Shown: positions 1 to 12,147, counted from the stretch's first letter. The stretch is 64,000 nucleotides of DNA from Luzula sylvatica (GCA_946800325.1 OX326957.1:18008591-18072590), one strand, 5' to 3'. Numbers and translations are program-made. The notes: generated by a model not told the origin, from the letters alone.

Positions 1-693
1 ATCCCGTGTGTGACTCGCTATCCACTCGGGGTTGGCACTTCAGTCGAGTGTTATTTGCGCCCTCACCCCGGTAAAAGTATTAGTATGTATATGATTATGT
101 ATGAAGGAAAGTGATTTTTATTTCGAAAAGCCGGGACAAGTACTTTGAGAAGTATTCATATACATTTATGATTTATGATGTATGATTTATGATTTATGAT
201 TTCAATTATTTTGAGCGAGGTTTTTGACTAGCATGTATAAGGTCGATATTAATAAGCTAGGCTCAAAACTCACTCACTTAGTCACTTCCGTGACTAACTA
301 TTTTATTTGAATGTTTTGAGTCTAGGTACGGTGGACAGATCATCCGGGGCAGCGGGTGTCTAGAGTGTGAGTACGACGGTTTCGTTTTCATCGCGGAACC
401 TCCATCTTGTGTATATTAGTTTATTTCCGTTTCTGGCCAGCGAGCCTTTTGTTGCTGCGACTTATTTGGTTTGTGTTTGTTTAAGTCGCGTTTGTGTTTA
501 TAAGCTTCCGCTAGGTTTCTTTGTGTTCGTTTGTATATGTTATGGTGATGCATGTATATATGTGCATGTGTCGTTGTTTTCGAGTTGTGGTATTTATGTT
601 TTTGTGAAATTATCATATAAGAGCCTGTGGTATACGAGTTGTATACTGGCGGGTTGCCGCACCCTTTTCCATTTTATAATTTGGGGTGTGACA
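1..693 (+). mobile_element. 5' LTR of Ty3/gypsy element A (right part)
   Basis: This is the right part of a long terminal repeat. It matches 8468-9172 base for base apart from about 17 differences (roughly 97% by hand count), including a variable run of the 7-mer ATGATTT at 164-201 (more copies at 8634-8680). The LTR ends in GGGGTGTGACA at 693 and the primer site follows. By comparison with the 3' copy, about 1050 bp of this LTR lie outside the window. Reading frames across it are chance and occur in both LTR copies. Confidence 0.93.
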
Positions 694-700
694 GCTTGTG

Positions 701-712
701 TGGTATCAGAGC
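701..712 (+). other. Primer binding site, initiator Met-tRNA
   Basis: TGGTATCAGAGC lies 7 bases after the 5' LTR end. It is complementary to the 3' end of plant initiator Met-tRNA, the usual primer of plant chromovirus and copia reverse transcription. It is not a tRNA gene. Confidence 0.9.
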
Positions 713-844
713 AAAAACATCGAAAACAACCATAACATTCGTCGTGAGAGTTGGGGTTTCGAGTCTTCTTAGTTGTGTCTATCTCGAGTTAAATTCTATT
801 TTCCCAGAAACTCAATTCTGATGTGTATTGTGTCGCAGGATAGA

Positions 845-2507
845 ATGTTTCCGCGGAGGGACCGTAGGCGTGTCCATGGGAGTGGCCACGATGAGCCACC
901 GCAGCAACACCACTCTAGAAGACGCCATGTCTTTCCATCTCCCTCTCCGATTCGAAATAATCACCCTTCGGTGACTTCGCGAGTGCAAACCCAAACGACC
1001 GCACATACCGTTGGTCGTCCTTTTCAGCCTCCACCTTTTTGAGACGTAGAAGGAGCTAGAGTAGAGGTTGAACATCGAGTTGGGGGTCAGAATCGAGTGA
1101 CTCCCCAAGGAAATGGTGGAGGGCACACGCCCGAAGTACCTTATGGTGCACCCCCACCACCACCCCCACCACCCCAACCACTTGATGCGAAGAGGTTCAT
1201 CGAGAACCTAGTTGAGCTTGTATCGGGTCAAACACGCCAACCGAGGCAGGAGGCAGAAGTCACTCTCATCAGCCATATTTGTAATTTCCTGAAAATGGAG
1301 CCGAGAACATTTTCGGGTGCGCGGGATGCAGTGGCTGCAGATAATTGGCTGTTGGAGACTACCTGGAACCTCGAAAGGGCACAAGTGCCCGAGCGATATT
1401 GGGTTGAGGTTGCCGTTACGAGACTCCGAGGTGATGCTTTGCATTGGTGGGAGTTACAATGCCAATCTTATGATGGAGGTGATAGAATACCCTGGGATTG
1501 GTTCGAGAATTCGTTCGATGAATTCTTTGTTCCAATGGCATCGATTCGTGATTTTGAGGATCAATTTCGGGAATTAAAGCAAGGGACACGTTCGGTCGAT
1601 GCTTTTATTGCATATTATAATCGGCTTTCACGATATGCGACATCGTGGGTGCCTAATGAGGAGAGGTTGGTTAGCGAGTTTGTGCATCGTTTGCACCCGG
1701 AGATAAAACGAGATGTTGATATTTTTGGGACGCGATATACCTTCGCGCAAGTTTGTGATGCGGCTCGTCACTATGAGAGGAATTTGTGTGAGCATGGGAC
1801 TAGTGAAAGGTTTCATGGAGATGTTCAAACGGGGAGTTCGCGACCTCGTCTAGCACACAAATCCGGCCCGCCAAGAAAGCGTTCGCGCAACGAAAGGAGG
1901 TTTTATCCGAATCAAGGGGCAGGGCAATCCCAACAAAATCGATCCAAACAGATTCGGAGATGCAACTGTTGCGGGTTTGAGCATGGGGGAAAGGAGTGTT
2001 GGAGGATGAGCGGTCTTTGTTTCAATTGTGGAAAACCAGGACATTTCGTTAGGGAATGTCCTCATCCGCGCAGAGCTAATGTTGCACCACCTAGAGCAGC
2101 AGAGCAAACACCGCAAGGAGCTGGGCGCGGTAATGCGAGAATGTTTGCAGCGGTATCACCATCAGGAGTAGTCGGGGCAGAGACGAGTGCGCCAATGGCC
2201 AATCCAGTGACAGGTATATTTCTGATTTCTGGAGCACCAGCATTTATTTTGTTTGATTCGGGTGCAAGTCATTCGTTTGTGGCTCGTGATCTTGTTAATT
2301 CTCAAAAGTGGGATTGTACCCCGAGTGTCACCCCATTAGTAGTTAGTACGTCCTTGGGTATGAGTGTAAGTGTTAATGAACAATTGTGAGGGCAAGATAG
2401 TAGTAATCGGTGAGCGTGAGTTTCCCGTTGATTTGAGTGTCCTCGAGATGTTCGACTTTGATGCTATTTTGGGAATGGATTGGTTATCCCGTCACGGAGC
2501 GACGATT
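845..2507 (+). pseudogene. gag: gag and protease of gypsy element A, broken
   Basis: Gag packages element RNA and the aspartic protease matures the polyprotein. The likely start is the ATG at 845, followed by an Arg/His-rich N-terminus. An in-frame TGA at 1040-1042 interrupts it, after which the same frame continues to 2389. A retrotransposon gag core (Trp-rich, around 1340-1500) is followed by a basic stretch, one atypical Cys cluster and one canonical CX2CX4HX4C knuckle (near 2020-2065). The protease motif DSGAS lies near 2250. A one-base shift close to 2380 moves the rest of the protease into another frame, which reaches 2507, where a solo LTR is inserted. The frame resumes exactly at 4294. 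The copy is therefore dead by nonsense, frameshift and insertion. Confidence 0.88.
2503..2507 (+). repeat. Target site duplication CGATT (left) of solo LTR
   Basis: CGATT here is repeated at 4289-4293. The 5-bp length is standard for LTR-element integrase. Confidence 0.9.
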
Positions 2508-4288
2508 TGTTAGATTTGTGTTCTAAAACTTATTAATATTTGGATAATTTTTATATGTTATTTTTATGAATTGGATGTTATTTACATTTTGTTCCATGAG
2601 TTTTTATATTTTCATTTAGAAGTATTCAAGAAGATGCACTTGGTCTTGAATCGCAGAACTTTAAGTGATAATAAAATATTGAACTCTAAAATGTTCACAT
2701 GTCTTGGATATTAGCAGGAACACTAATATACATAATAAGAATGTCGTGTTGATTAAAAGCACGTTGCAGTTCTGCAAACGTTGATAAAAGATTATCATTT
2801 AATAACACGAATATATGAAAAGCTTCATATATTGAACAGACCTAACAGATGAAACATTATATGAATTGTGTTAGTGTCATGAATGTTTTCATCGTGTCTC
2901 TGGTTCTAAGATTGAGAGATGTATCTCTTTCACATGAGGAATGCATAACGTAATTATTATTAAAAGCTGCTTATGAATAAGTGGTGATAAAAGTAATAGT
3001 TCTTTGTACGTAACTTATGCTGGAAAGTGAGTACATGTCAATAGTATCGTTGCCACTCATTCATTATGAGAAATGATATTATGGGCCCCTTGATAAAGTA
3101 GAATTATGAATGGATCCAATATAACTGAAGTGCAGTTATATATTTATAATTTACTTAATAGAGATCAAGAAATGATTATAATACAAAGATGACACATCAC
3201 TACTTTGTATATTGATCACAATATCATAAAGGCAAGGAATGGACACAATCAATATCACAAGGATTACGTTTCGTAAAAGGGTTACTAAACATCTAAGTTA
3301 TTTGGGTAACCGTAATGTATAGCTAGAATACCGCTTACGGTTTATGGAATAAAATGTTTTATTTCATTGCCAACATAACATAGATCCTCGATATAGGTCA
3401 CACCAATTGAATGGGAAACAAGAAATATATTATATATTTTTCTATGTATAAATATTTCATGTTGTATGAAATACAGATACAAATAGAAAATATGTAAAAT
3501 ATTATGTCATATGAGATGATTACTTAGCATGGAAATAAATTAAATGAAATGTGCATATTATGAAAATAATATATGTAGCACATATCATAATTTGTTTCAA
3601 GCCCAAGCCCAAAACATATTGAGAAGAGAAATTGACAAGTCCAAATAAACATGAATCATGACCATAAATTCGAGACAGATTTTGAGGCATGTTTGAACAA
3701 ATATTTGAAATAGCAAAACTTTACCATTCTGTACAAATGACCTATGTAAATTGTAGCCATTTGAATGTAGTTTCTAATGGTGAAAATTTCAAGTCATTTA
3801 GAATTTGCTAGAAGACGTTATGACAGAAACAGTGACCAATGGTCAGGAGTTAATGTGCTGCTTCGAATTTTGTTCAAGCCTTGATTACGAATTTTCAAAG
3901 GGTTTTTTGACCTAATGTTTAGGGACTATAAATATGAGACCTAGCTAAGCATTTTGTAACAATAATTTTCTCTCTATAGCCAGTCTCTCTTTCTCTTGAA
4001 ATGTTTGTTGAAACGTTGATTGATTAAGCAATCGATCAGAAACGGGCGACGGAGCTAGATGCGGACAAGAGGACGCTAGCACGGACTCGACGCCGTTCTT
4101 GTTTCGGATTCAAGGATGAACCAAAGAGGACCAGACCTACGTTAAAGATCTTCGGTATTGTATTCTAATCCTTCTTGTAGGATAAATAAAATAAATTAGA
4201 GTAGAAAGTTAGCTTAAGTAAGACGATTCCCGACTTTGTCGGAATAAATTTTTGATATTTACTCTGACGAACGTCATGAAAATCTTCA
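2508..4288 (+). mobile_element. Solo LTR, 1781 bp, inside element A
   Basis: The segment starts TGTTAGATTT, ends AATCTTCA, is flanked by a perfect CGATT duplication and contains no retroelement coding sequence, primer site or polypurine tract. Removing it with one CGATT restores a continuous protease-to-RT frame, so it arrived after A. A TATA box at 3927-3934 followed by pyrimidine-rich sequence (3965-4000) fits a promoter on the + strand. Solo LTRs arise by recombination between the two LTRs of a full element. The TGTTAGA start is common in plant copia LTRs, but I cannot assign the family. Confidence 0.9.
3927..3934 (+). promoter_or_regulatory. TATA box of solo LTR
   Basis: TATAAATA with a CT-rich stretch (TTTTCTCTCT) about 35 bases downstream is typical of a plant LTR U3/R junction. 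Its placement about 1.4 kb into the LTR is plausible; function is inferred. Confidence 0.55.
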
Positions 4289-4293
4289 CGATT
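4289..4293 (+). repeat. Target site duplication CGATT (right) of solo LTR
   Basis: Exact partner of 2503-2507. Confidence 0.9.
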
Positions 4294-5460
4294 GTGTGCC
4301 ATGAGTCCTGGATTTATTTTGATTTGGAGGATGGATCCCGTATTAGTGTAAGGGCCAAACGACTCGGTCGGGAAGGACCGATTATTTCTGCGATTACCTC
4401 GCATAGAGTGATGGCTAATGATTGTGTTGCTTTTCTTGCGAGTGCACAATCTAATGAGGGGTATGTACAATTAGAAGATATACCCGTTGTACGTGAGTTT
4501 GTACGGGTTTTTCCGGATGAGTTGCCGGGGTTGCCACCAAAGCGAGAGGTTGATTTTGCGATACAGTTAGTGGCTGGGGCTGGATCGATTTCGAAGACTC
4601 CATATCGCATGGCGCCGTCTGAATTGAAGGAGTTAAAAATTCAGCTTCAAGAGTTGTTGGATAAGGGGTTTATTCGTCCAAGTGTTTCTCCATGGGGAGC
4701 TCCTGTTTTATTTGCGAAAAAGAAGGACGGAACATTACGACTGTGCATGGACTATCGCGAGTTAAATAAAGTTATGATTAAGAATCGTTATCCACTTCCC
4801 CGAATCGACGATTTGTTTGATCAGTTGCAAGGCGCCACTGTGTTCTCGAAGATTGATTTACGGTCAGGTTATTATCAATTAAGGATTAAACCCGAGGATG
4901 TTGAGAAGACGGCTTTCCGTACTCGGTATGGGCATTACGAATTTTTAGTCATGCCATTTGGATTGACTAATGCACCCGCAGCTTTTATGGATTTGATGCA
5001 TAGGGTGCTTCGTCCATATCTCGACTCTTTTGTGGTTGTGTTTATTGATGATATCTTAATTTACTCGCGTAACCAAGAGCAACACGCCGAGCATTTGCGT
5101 ATTGTACTTCGCACGCTTGAAGAACATAAACAGTTTGCGAAGCTAAAGAAGTGTGAATTTTGGCTAGAAGAAGTTTCTTTTCTGGGGCATGTGATATCGC
5201 GTGATGGGTTGAAAGTTGATCCAGAAAAGATCAAGGCTATAGTAGAATGGAGACAACCAAAATCGGTTACCGAGATTAGGAGTTTCTTGGGGCTTGCAGG
5301 CTATTACCGACGCTTTGTTGAAGGTTTTTCGAAACTCGCACTTCCCTTGACGCAATTGACCCAAAAAGGTGTAAAATTTGAGTGGACGGAGGCGAGAGAG
5401 TGTAGTTTTGAAGAGGCTAGTGTCCGCACCGGTTCTCATAGTACCAAAACCGGATGTTGA
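4294..5460 (+). pseudogene. pol: pol of element A: protease end and reverse transcriptase
   Basis: This is the Ty3/gypsy reverse transcriptase. A linker with conserved [10 protein letters not shown] is followed by [16 protein letters not shown], the [11 protein letters not shown] block, the [12 protein letters not shown] block and the catalytic FIDD motif near 5041-5052. The RT thumb and the start of the RNase H connection follow. The open frame reading from 4252 includes codons of the solo LTR tail, so the element's own coding resumes at 4294. A one-base frameshift near 5400 throws the end out of frame; the correct continuation overlaps it from 5378. Confidence 0.9.
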
Positions 5461-6097
5461 ATTTGAGGTATTTTGCGATGCATCACACCAGGGTTTGGGT
5501 TGTGTGTTAATGCAAGAACGTAGGGTGATTGCGTATGCGTCGCGGCAGTTGAAACCCTATGAGCGAAACTACCCAACGCATGACCTTGAGTTGGCAGCCG
5601 TGGTGTTTGCGCTAAAGATATGGAGGCATTATCTCTATGGAGAGAAATGCAAAATATTCACGGACCACCAAAGCCTCAAATATATTTTTGATCAGCGAGA
5701 TCTTAATTTGAGGCAGCGTCGTTGGCTTGAAGTGCTATGTGATTATGATATGTCCATTCAATATCACACGGGGAAAGCAAATGTCGTAGCGGATACATTG
5801 AGCCGGAGTACCCACAGAAATGCAGCGGCATTGTTATCCAATAAACCTCATATTTTGATGGATTTAATGAGAATGGAGGTTTATGTGCAAATGGCAGGTT
5901 CACAAGCCATTCTAGCAAATTTACGCGTGCAACCTACATTAAATCATAGGATCCGGGTGGCACAAGCAAACGATATGAAATTGCAGAAAATTAAGGAACA
6001 AATTCGCGAAGGTAAAGCACCACATTTCGGTGTGGATTCTGAGGGAACGTTACGCTTAGGTAAATGTGTTTGTGTACCAACAAATGGTGAACTTTGA
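5378..6097 (+). pseudogene. pol: pol of element A: RNase H and start of integrase
   Basis: RNase H degrades the RNA strand during reverse transcription. Visible are the catalytic FCDAS block (Asp at 5477-5479), the TDHQSLKY block and the DTLSR end. A linker and the start of the integrase zinc-binding region follow. It is in the +1 frame relative to the RT upstream, so a frameshift near 5400 separates them. An in-frame TGA near 6095 ends it, but the same frame continues directly into the integrase. Its upper strand reads TTTGACGC there, which fits deamination of a methylated CGA codon. Confidence 0.9.
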
Positions 6098-7375
6098 CGC
6101 GAAATTTTAGCCGATGCGCATGACTCAGGATATTCCATCCATCCGGGAGAAACAAAGATGCATCAAGATATGCGAGTGTACTATTGGTGGCCAGGGATGC
6201 GAAAGGACATAGCCGATTATGTTGCTAAATGCCTTGTGTGCCAACAAGTCAAGGCCGAACGAAAGAAACCAGCGGCACTTCTCCAACCTTTGCCACTGCC
6301 TGGGGGTAAATTTGAGTGCATTACAATGAATTTTGTAACCGGTTTACCCCGAACCCCGCGAGGAAGTAATGCTATATGGGTGATTGTAGATCGGTTAACG
6401 AAAGTGGCAAATTTCATTCCATTTAAACAAGGCACTTCCGGTGACGAGATGGCACATATTTATTTGTCTACCATGTTTAGGCGTTTTGGTACGCAGGTAG
6501 AGATCATTTCAGATCGTGATGCGCGATTTACGTCAAATTTTTGGAGGAGTTTCCAAAGAGGTTTGGGGACACGATTGTCCTTTAGCTCTGCATATCACCC
6601 ACAAACGGATGGACAGTCAGAGAGAACGATTCAAACTCTGGAGGACATGTTGCGCGCATGCACAATTTCTATGGGTGGTTCTTGGGAGGATCACTTGCAT
6701 TTGTGTGAGTTTGCGTACAATAATAGTTACCATTCGAGCATTGCGGTTTCACCCTTCGAAGCATTGTATGGTAGTCGTTGTCGCACGCCATTATTTTGGG
6801 ACCCAATAGGATCAAAACCACTTTTAGGACCTGATATTATACACGAGAGTGATGAGAATTTACGGGTGATAAAACAACGTCTCCAAGCGGCTCAGGATCG
6901 TCAAAAGAAGTACGCGGATTCCGAACGGAGACATGTGGAGTTCCAATCGGGCGATCATGTGTTGTTGCGAGTTTCACCTACGCGCGGTGTAATGCGGTTT
7001 GGGGTAAAGGGAAAGCTTAGTCCAAGGTATATTGGGCCATTCGAGATTCTTGATCGAATAGGTGTGTGTGCATATCGTTTAGCTTTACCACCATCCTTAT
7101 CTGAAGTGCACGATGTCTTCCAAGTATCCCAATTACGCAAGTATCTACGTGGTGAGGGACACATCATCGATTTCTCCCAACTTCGGTTTGAACCAGACCT
7201 AACCTATGAAGAGATCCCCATTCACATACTTGGTTTTCGGGAGCAAGTATTGCGTACTAAAATTGTTAGATACGTGAAGGTCCAATGGAGTCACCATACC
7301 GAACGCGAAGCAACGTGGGAGAGCGAGGAGAAAATACGAAGGAAATACCCAAGTCTCTTTCCGTATGAAGGTTAG
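6098..7375 (+). pseudogene. pol: pol of element A: integrase with C-terminal tail
   Basis: The integrase inserts element DNA with 5-bp target duplication. A His-His-Cys-Cys zinc region lies at 6110-6245. The catalytic triad is visible as Asp in VDRLTK (6389), Asp in SDRDARF (6512) and Glu in ERTIQTL (6620), with exactly 35 residues between the second Asp and the Glu. The C-terminus has the GPFEILDRIG block and ends in a segment with EREATWE that resembles the chromodomain-like tail of plant chromoviruses; a Tekay/Del-type assignment is likely but not proven. The domain is open from 6158, but a stop just upstream (near 6095) cuts it from RNase H. Confidence 0.9.
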
Positions 7376-7404
7376 ATATCAAGTTTAGGGACTAAACTTT
7401 ATAT

Positions 7405-7414
7405 AAGGGGGGAA
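7405..7414 (+). other. Polypurine tract of element A
   Basis: AAGGGGGGAA lies three bases before the TG that opens the 3' LTR and is the expected plus-strand primer. Confidence 0.85.
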
Positions 7415-7417
7415 TAA

Positions 7418-9172
7418 TGTAATAAATATCAAAAATAGGGTTTTGATATTTGTGGAATATTAGTCCCAAAATTTCAGAATATAAGACCCATATCAAAGAT
7501 ATAACTTCCCACGATCAAAACCAACTCCTTATGCCTCAAACTCGTTAAAAGGGTATAATCGTAATTACATATTTATGGGTTATTCAAATAAATATATTAT
7601 AGGGTCTTATTTGCAAAAGAAGCAAACAATTAATAATACTAAAAATAGAGTTTGTAAAATAAACCCCCAAAAGCTGTAAATTAAATGGTTTGCAATTTTG
7701 ATAGTTTTGAGGGTATGCATGTAATGTACCATTCACTAACTTATTAGGCGCCTCATACATCCCCCTTCAACAGCCCTTAGAACACTTCACTCTTTCATGA
7801 AAGCTCACAAAAACACTCATGAAACCCTAAGAGAAAAAAGAGAGAAAAATAGGAAAAAAGCAAGGAAAAGAGGAGATTTCGCAAAACGAAAGCTGCCATA
7901 ATCTTCAGGAGGTTGAGTTGTACGAGTTGAGAAGATCAAAAAAGAATTCCTTCGACGTTTCGAGTTACTCCGTTTTCTGCCTCGTTTCGATTAACCTCTT
8001 ATTTGTCGAGTTCTTTCCATTAGGTGAGTGCTACTTTCACTTCTCTCTTATTAAGAATCCAATTACGAGCGTTTCTAGACCTTACATGATAGTCTAAGGT
8101 TCTCGTTTTAAAAAATCGTATTTTGCTTTAAAAACCGTGTTGCCTCAACAAAATATATATTATATAGATTTGATCATATATATGTATGTAGAATTTGAGT
8201 TTGATAAAACGTAAGCCGGGCTTACGGTTTTGAAAGAGGGTCCTATGTGTACATACGAGGCTCCTCCGGTATGTTTTAGTTTGATAGGTGTAGTGTCGCG
8301 TGACCCTGTGGCGCTCTATGGAGGGAATTGCGTAGCAAACTTGATGTAGTGCAAAGTCCCGACCCTGTGGCGCCCTCTTTTTGGTGGGGTCTGGCTGTGG
8401 CGCATGGATATCCGTCGTCAGCTCATTTTTGTAGGGAATTCGCGCTTCCTGAGCTTTATGTTTTGTTCCAGCCCGTGTGTGACTCGCTATCCACTCGGGG
8501 TTGGCACTTCAGTCGAGTGTTATTTGTGCCCTCGCCCCGGTAAAAGTATTAGTATGTATATGATTATGTATGAAGGTAAGTGATTTTGGTTTCGAAAAGC
8601 CGGGGCAAGTACTTTGAGAAGTATTTATATACATTTATGATTTATGATTTATGATTTATGATTTATGATTTATGATTTCAATTATTTTGAGTGAGGTTTT
8701 TGACTAGCATGTATAAGGTCGATCTTAATAAGCTAGGTTCAAAACTCACTCACTTAGTCACTTCCGTGACTAACCATTTTATTTGAATGTTTTGAGTCTA
8801 GGTACGGTGGACAGATCATCCGGGGCAGCGGGTGTCTAGAGTGTGAGTACGACGGTTTCGTTTTCATCGCGGAACCTCCATCTTGTACTGTATATTAGTT
8901 TATTTCCGTTTCTGGCCAGCGAGCCTTTTGTTGCTGCGACTTATTTGGTTTGTGTTTGTTTAAGTCGCGTTTGTGTTTATAAGCTTCCGCTAGGTTTCTT
9001 TGTGTTCGTTTGTATATGTTATGGTGATGCATGTATATATGTGCGTGTGTCGTTGTTTTCGAGTTGTGGTATTTATGTTTTTGTGAAATTATCATATAAG
9101 AGCCTGTGGTATACGAGTTGTGTACTGGCGGGTTGCCGTACCCTTTTCCATTTTATAATTTGGGGTGTGACA
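7418..9172 (+). mobile_element. 3' LTR of gypsy element A, 1755 bp
   Basis: The LTR opens with TGTAATAAAT after the polypurine tract and closes with GGGGTGTGACA at 9172. The right 705 bp match 1-693. It holds a run of ATGATTT 7-mers at 8634-8680 and a paired GTCACTTCCGTGAC motif near 8757. Immediately after it begins copia coding sequence (element B), so the junction is exact. The expected duplicate of ATACC (9173-9177) lies left of the window. Confidence 0.93.
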
Positions 9173-9206
9173 ATACCTAGAGGAGGAACAAGAGAGTAGA
9201 GTGTAG
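9173..9206 (+). pseudogene. pol: Last codons of copia B pol
   Basis: The bases match the C-terminal YLEEE codons of the intact copia at 59918-59949 and are followed by the same 3' non-coding region. The rest of B's pol must lie left of the window, split off by insertion of gypsy A. Confidence 0.8.
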
Positions 9207-10306
9207 TTATCTAATACGATAGTCATCGCAGGTTATGGTATGGAGATTCCCATAGGTAAACGCTGTATCACCCAAATACTTAATCCATATGAATGCATCC
9301 CTTTAAAAAATTTGTTTACTTAAATTAATACGCATTCACCTTATATGAAAACTGTGTGCGGGTTGTGTAATATGATTACATGAACCCTGATTTGAACTTG
9401 TGTGGACGTCGGCATAATACGTGATTATGTGCAGGGAAACCGTCACACCTAAAGTTTCATTTCTAAACATACGATAATAGACTGAACATGTACACTAGTA
9501 CGTTAGCCGAGAAGATGATTATGTTTTGCTAATCATAGGACAAGGTGCTTGTCAAATCGGGAACGTAGATATATTCTAGATGACATGTATTGGATATGAC
9601 CAAAGCCGCGAGACCATGACATGGTTTAGTCATTATAGATGGACTCGCGACGAGTAGGGTTTTAGGTTCTTTACACTTGATGGGACCATTGATTGTGTTA
9701 CGTGCGTAACACAATGCTTTGATATGACCTTACGTCTGTCATAACAGGGGACTAAAACGGTCATCATTGGGTATTGTCCGAAACACGGAATTCAATATGA
9801 GTCTCCAAGATAGGAATTGTTTATTCCGAAAGGAATATATATCTCTTAGGCGCCGCTCGATGAATTGATTAACGAAAACTATGGCCATAGTCAATGATAT
9901 TAAAGGTTAATATCGATTGACATTTGTTAACTCAATTCGGAATCGGGGAATAAGTGTTGTTAATCAAATTATAAGGATGACTACCATCATGCCTTTTTGA
10001 TTAAGGGATATTGCATAACAAGATAACCATTAACCTCTATTCGAGATAGGCACAATGATCACAATCATTTTTCGTTTCATCATGGGTAGCCATGATGGAG
10101 TGACTAGATCCCACTCATGGGTTTGTAGTGCCTTGGAAACAGCCTACTGCCATCTTTAAACGAACTACACGGTCACACAACGAGTCGTACTATGTCAGGC
10201 TTGACTGCAAGTTTTTGCACATGGGATGTGCATGGCTTTAACGTATATAATGTATAGGTGAGATACATGAGTACCTTTTAGTTAGATCATAAACTAAGTG
10301 GGAGAC
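9207..10306 (+). other. 3' non-coding region of copia B
   Basis: About 1.1 kb collinear with 59950-61112 of element F. It includes the GTGTGCGGGTTGTGTAAT block and the GATTATGTTTTGCTAATCAT block, and ends in the polypurine tract AGTGGGAGAC (10297-10306). I see no supported gene; the small antisense frame near 9529-9714 is discussed among rejected items. Confidence 0.8.
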
Positions 10307-10764
10307 TGAGGGAAATACAGTTTTGGATCAACGGTGAAATGGTACGTAGAAGGACAAACGAACGTACGCGTTCGTGGGCATAAGAAACAGTTTTAGTAAA
10401 ACGGGCATAACTTTCATATAACGACTCCAATTTGAATGGTTCAACTTGGGTTGGATAGATAATGATATTATCTAGAACTTTCATGAAGAAATATATTTCA
10501 TTTGAGCGATGTATCAGTGTAGTTTTGAATGGAATACCGAAATGGTGCGATAGTTTGACATACAGTTAGTAAAATCGTAATAACTTTTGTATCCGAACTT
10601 CAATTGGGTTGAGAGAAATTGGGTTGGAAAGATAATAAGATTATCTACAACTTTCGTGAGTTTCGAAGTCGGTTGGAGCGATTTAACAATTTTGTTTCCA
10701 CCGAAAACTGAAAGAGTGCATGTAGTTTTCTGTTTGAAAAGATGTATAGTAGATATACACAACC
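10307..10764 (+). mobile_element. Partial 3' LTR of copia B
   Basis: It opens TGAGGGAAATACAG directly after the polypurine tract and follows the LTRs of C and F, including two palindromes AGATAAT-NNN-ATTATCT (10457-10473, 10630-10646). Similarity stops near 10760, before the region where F and C have their TATA box. It is truncated, with CACTA-type sequence following. Confidence 0.8.
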
Positions 10765-11005
10765 GATTAATACATACACCAACTATGTTTGATGGCATTT
10801 ATTTTTGTCATGATTTTATTTTAATAACATCATTCAAAACAAAATGTTGTTGTATGATGGTATCCCTGACATTTAATGGCATATGCTGTCATTTATAATA
10901 CAATAGCAGGATTAGTCAGTTAATGCCGTCTTTTATACATGTAATGACAGCATATAGTCAAATGCCAAAAAGCAAGTGTCACCGTATGTATGTATTGTTG
11001 TAGTG
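10765..11005 (-). mobile_element. CACTA element end fragment
   Basis: Read on the minus strand from 11005 it starts CACTACAACAATAC and continues through GGTGACACTTGCTTT with GGCATTTGACTATATGCTG. This matches the left end of the CACTA at 23836 for roughly 60 bases. ATGC/GCAT-type subterminal repeats are present. No second terminal repeat is found, so it is a truncated end. Confidence 0.65.
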
Positions 11006-12147
11006 AAAAAAACAAAAATTAATAAACCGAAATCTAGGAGTTTATGTATTTCAGTTTAATTTACTAAATAAATAGGAAAAGAAATAAAATGTATAATAAA
11101 AAAATAGTACAAAAAAACAGCAAAAATAATAAAAAATATTAAAATATTAATATAACTAGGGTTATTGGGAACCGGGTTCGGGTCAAGTATACCCATGGGG
11201 CGGGTACGCCCTCACCCATACCCGACCCGTACCCGTGCCGAATATTTTTAATCGGATAATTACCGTCTCGCGGGTAGGGTTAATCGGGTATTACCCGATC
11301 TGTCCGGGTCGAATACCCGTCGGGCACAGATATTATTCGACCCATTGACATCCCTAGCAGAGCCCAAACATACAATGCTCTTCATGGTCTCGCAAATCAC
11401 AAGTATGTTTTTGTGTAGCTTTGATGGATGAATACTTTTGAATTATAGAAGATTTGTGATCTGAATTTATTTGAAGTTTCCTCGCTCATCTACAGTAAGT
11501 ATATAATATATTGTCTTTATTTGAAGTTAATTCTTGTCACACATGCGGATTATTGATAATGAACATTTCGAATAATTGGTGAAACACATACATAACATAT
11601 TTCAACAAACATTCCAAGATTTCGACAAACATTCTTGATAGAAGTATAGAATTTGGGTTTCTTGATTGTCATAAGAATGAGAATGTAACACTTGTAACTC
11701 TTATTTATTTATTTTTTGGCTGTATTGTAACGAATGTTGTTCAATATCAATAAAAATTATCAAGATGTACGAGCACAATTCGTGCTCCAGGCTTAACTTC
11801 AAAATTTTTTTTACCAGTGCCCACTCATTTTTCCGTTATATTTTTTATATCACCAATTAACAATTAATTGATGATTAATTAATATAATCATTAACAAAAT
11901 GACATTTTATTAATTATAAATTAATATTGATTATAAATTATTAATGAATATATATTTTAATTATGTATTAGTTAACTGTTATTGTAATGTAATTTTGTTA
12001 ATTAATTGGGTGATTAATAATTAATGAATGATGGAGGGTGTGATGCAAAAATATGTGGGGCACACTAAATGACATTTTCGTGTTCTTCTTCTTTCTTTTT
12101 TGTGCATTACATGCATTTGGAGTGATGAAGAATTATGTCGTGATATT
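11006..12147. other. Non-coding stretch, AT-rich
   Basis: No supported coding sequence. At 11157-11356 there is a 200-bp C/G-rich patch bounded by TAGGG...CATCCCTA and full of ACCCG/CGGGT, like an eroded hAT-type MITE. I find no 8-bp duplication around it. Near 11690-11760 an AATAAA-like site after a T-rich stretch could be an old transcript end. From 11810 on, the sequence is mostly TTAATTAAT-type. Confidence 0.4.

Noticed and set aside
701..712. tRNA-Met gene fragment
   Set aside because: The 12-mer is a primer binding site in the right place after an LTR; no tRNA body follows.
367..735. About 120-codon frame in the gypsy LTR, repeated at 8843-9199
   Set aside because: It lies wholly in LTR sequence, appears twice only because the LTR does, has no domain, and its ends differ between copies.
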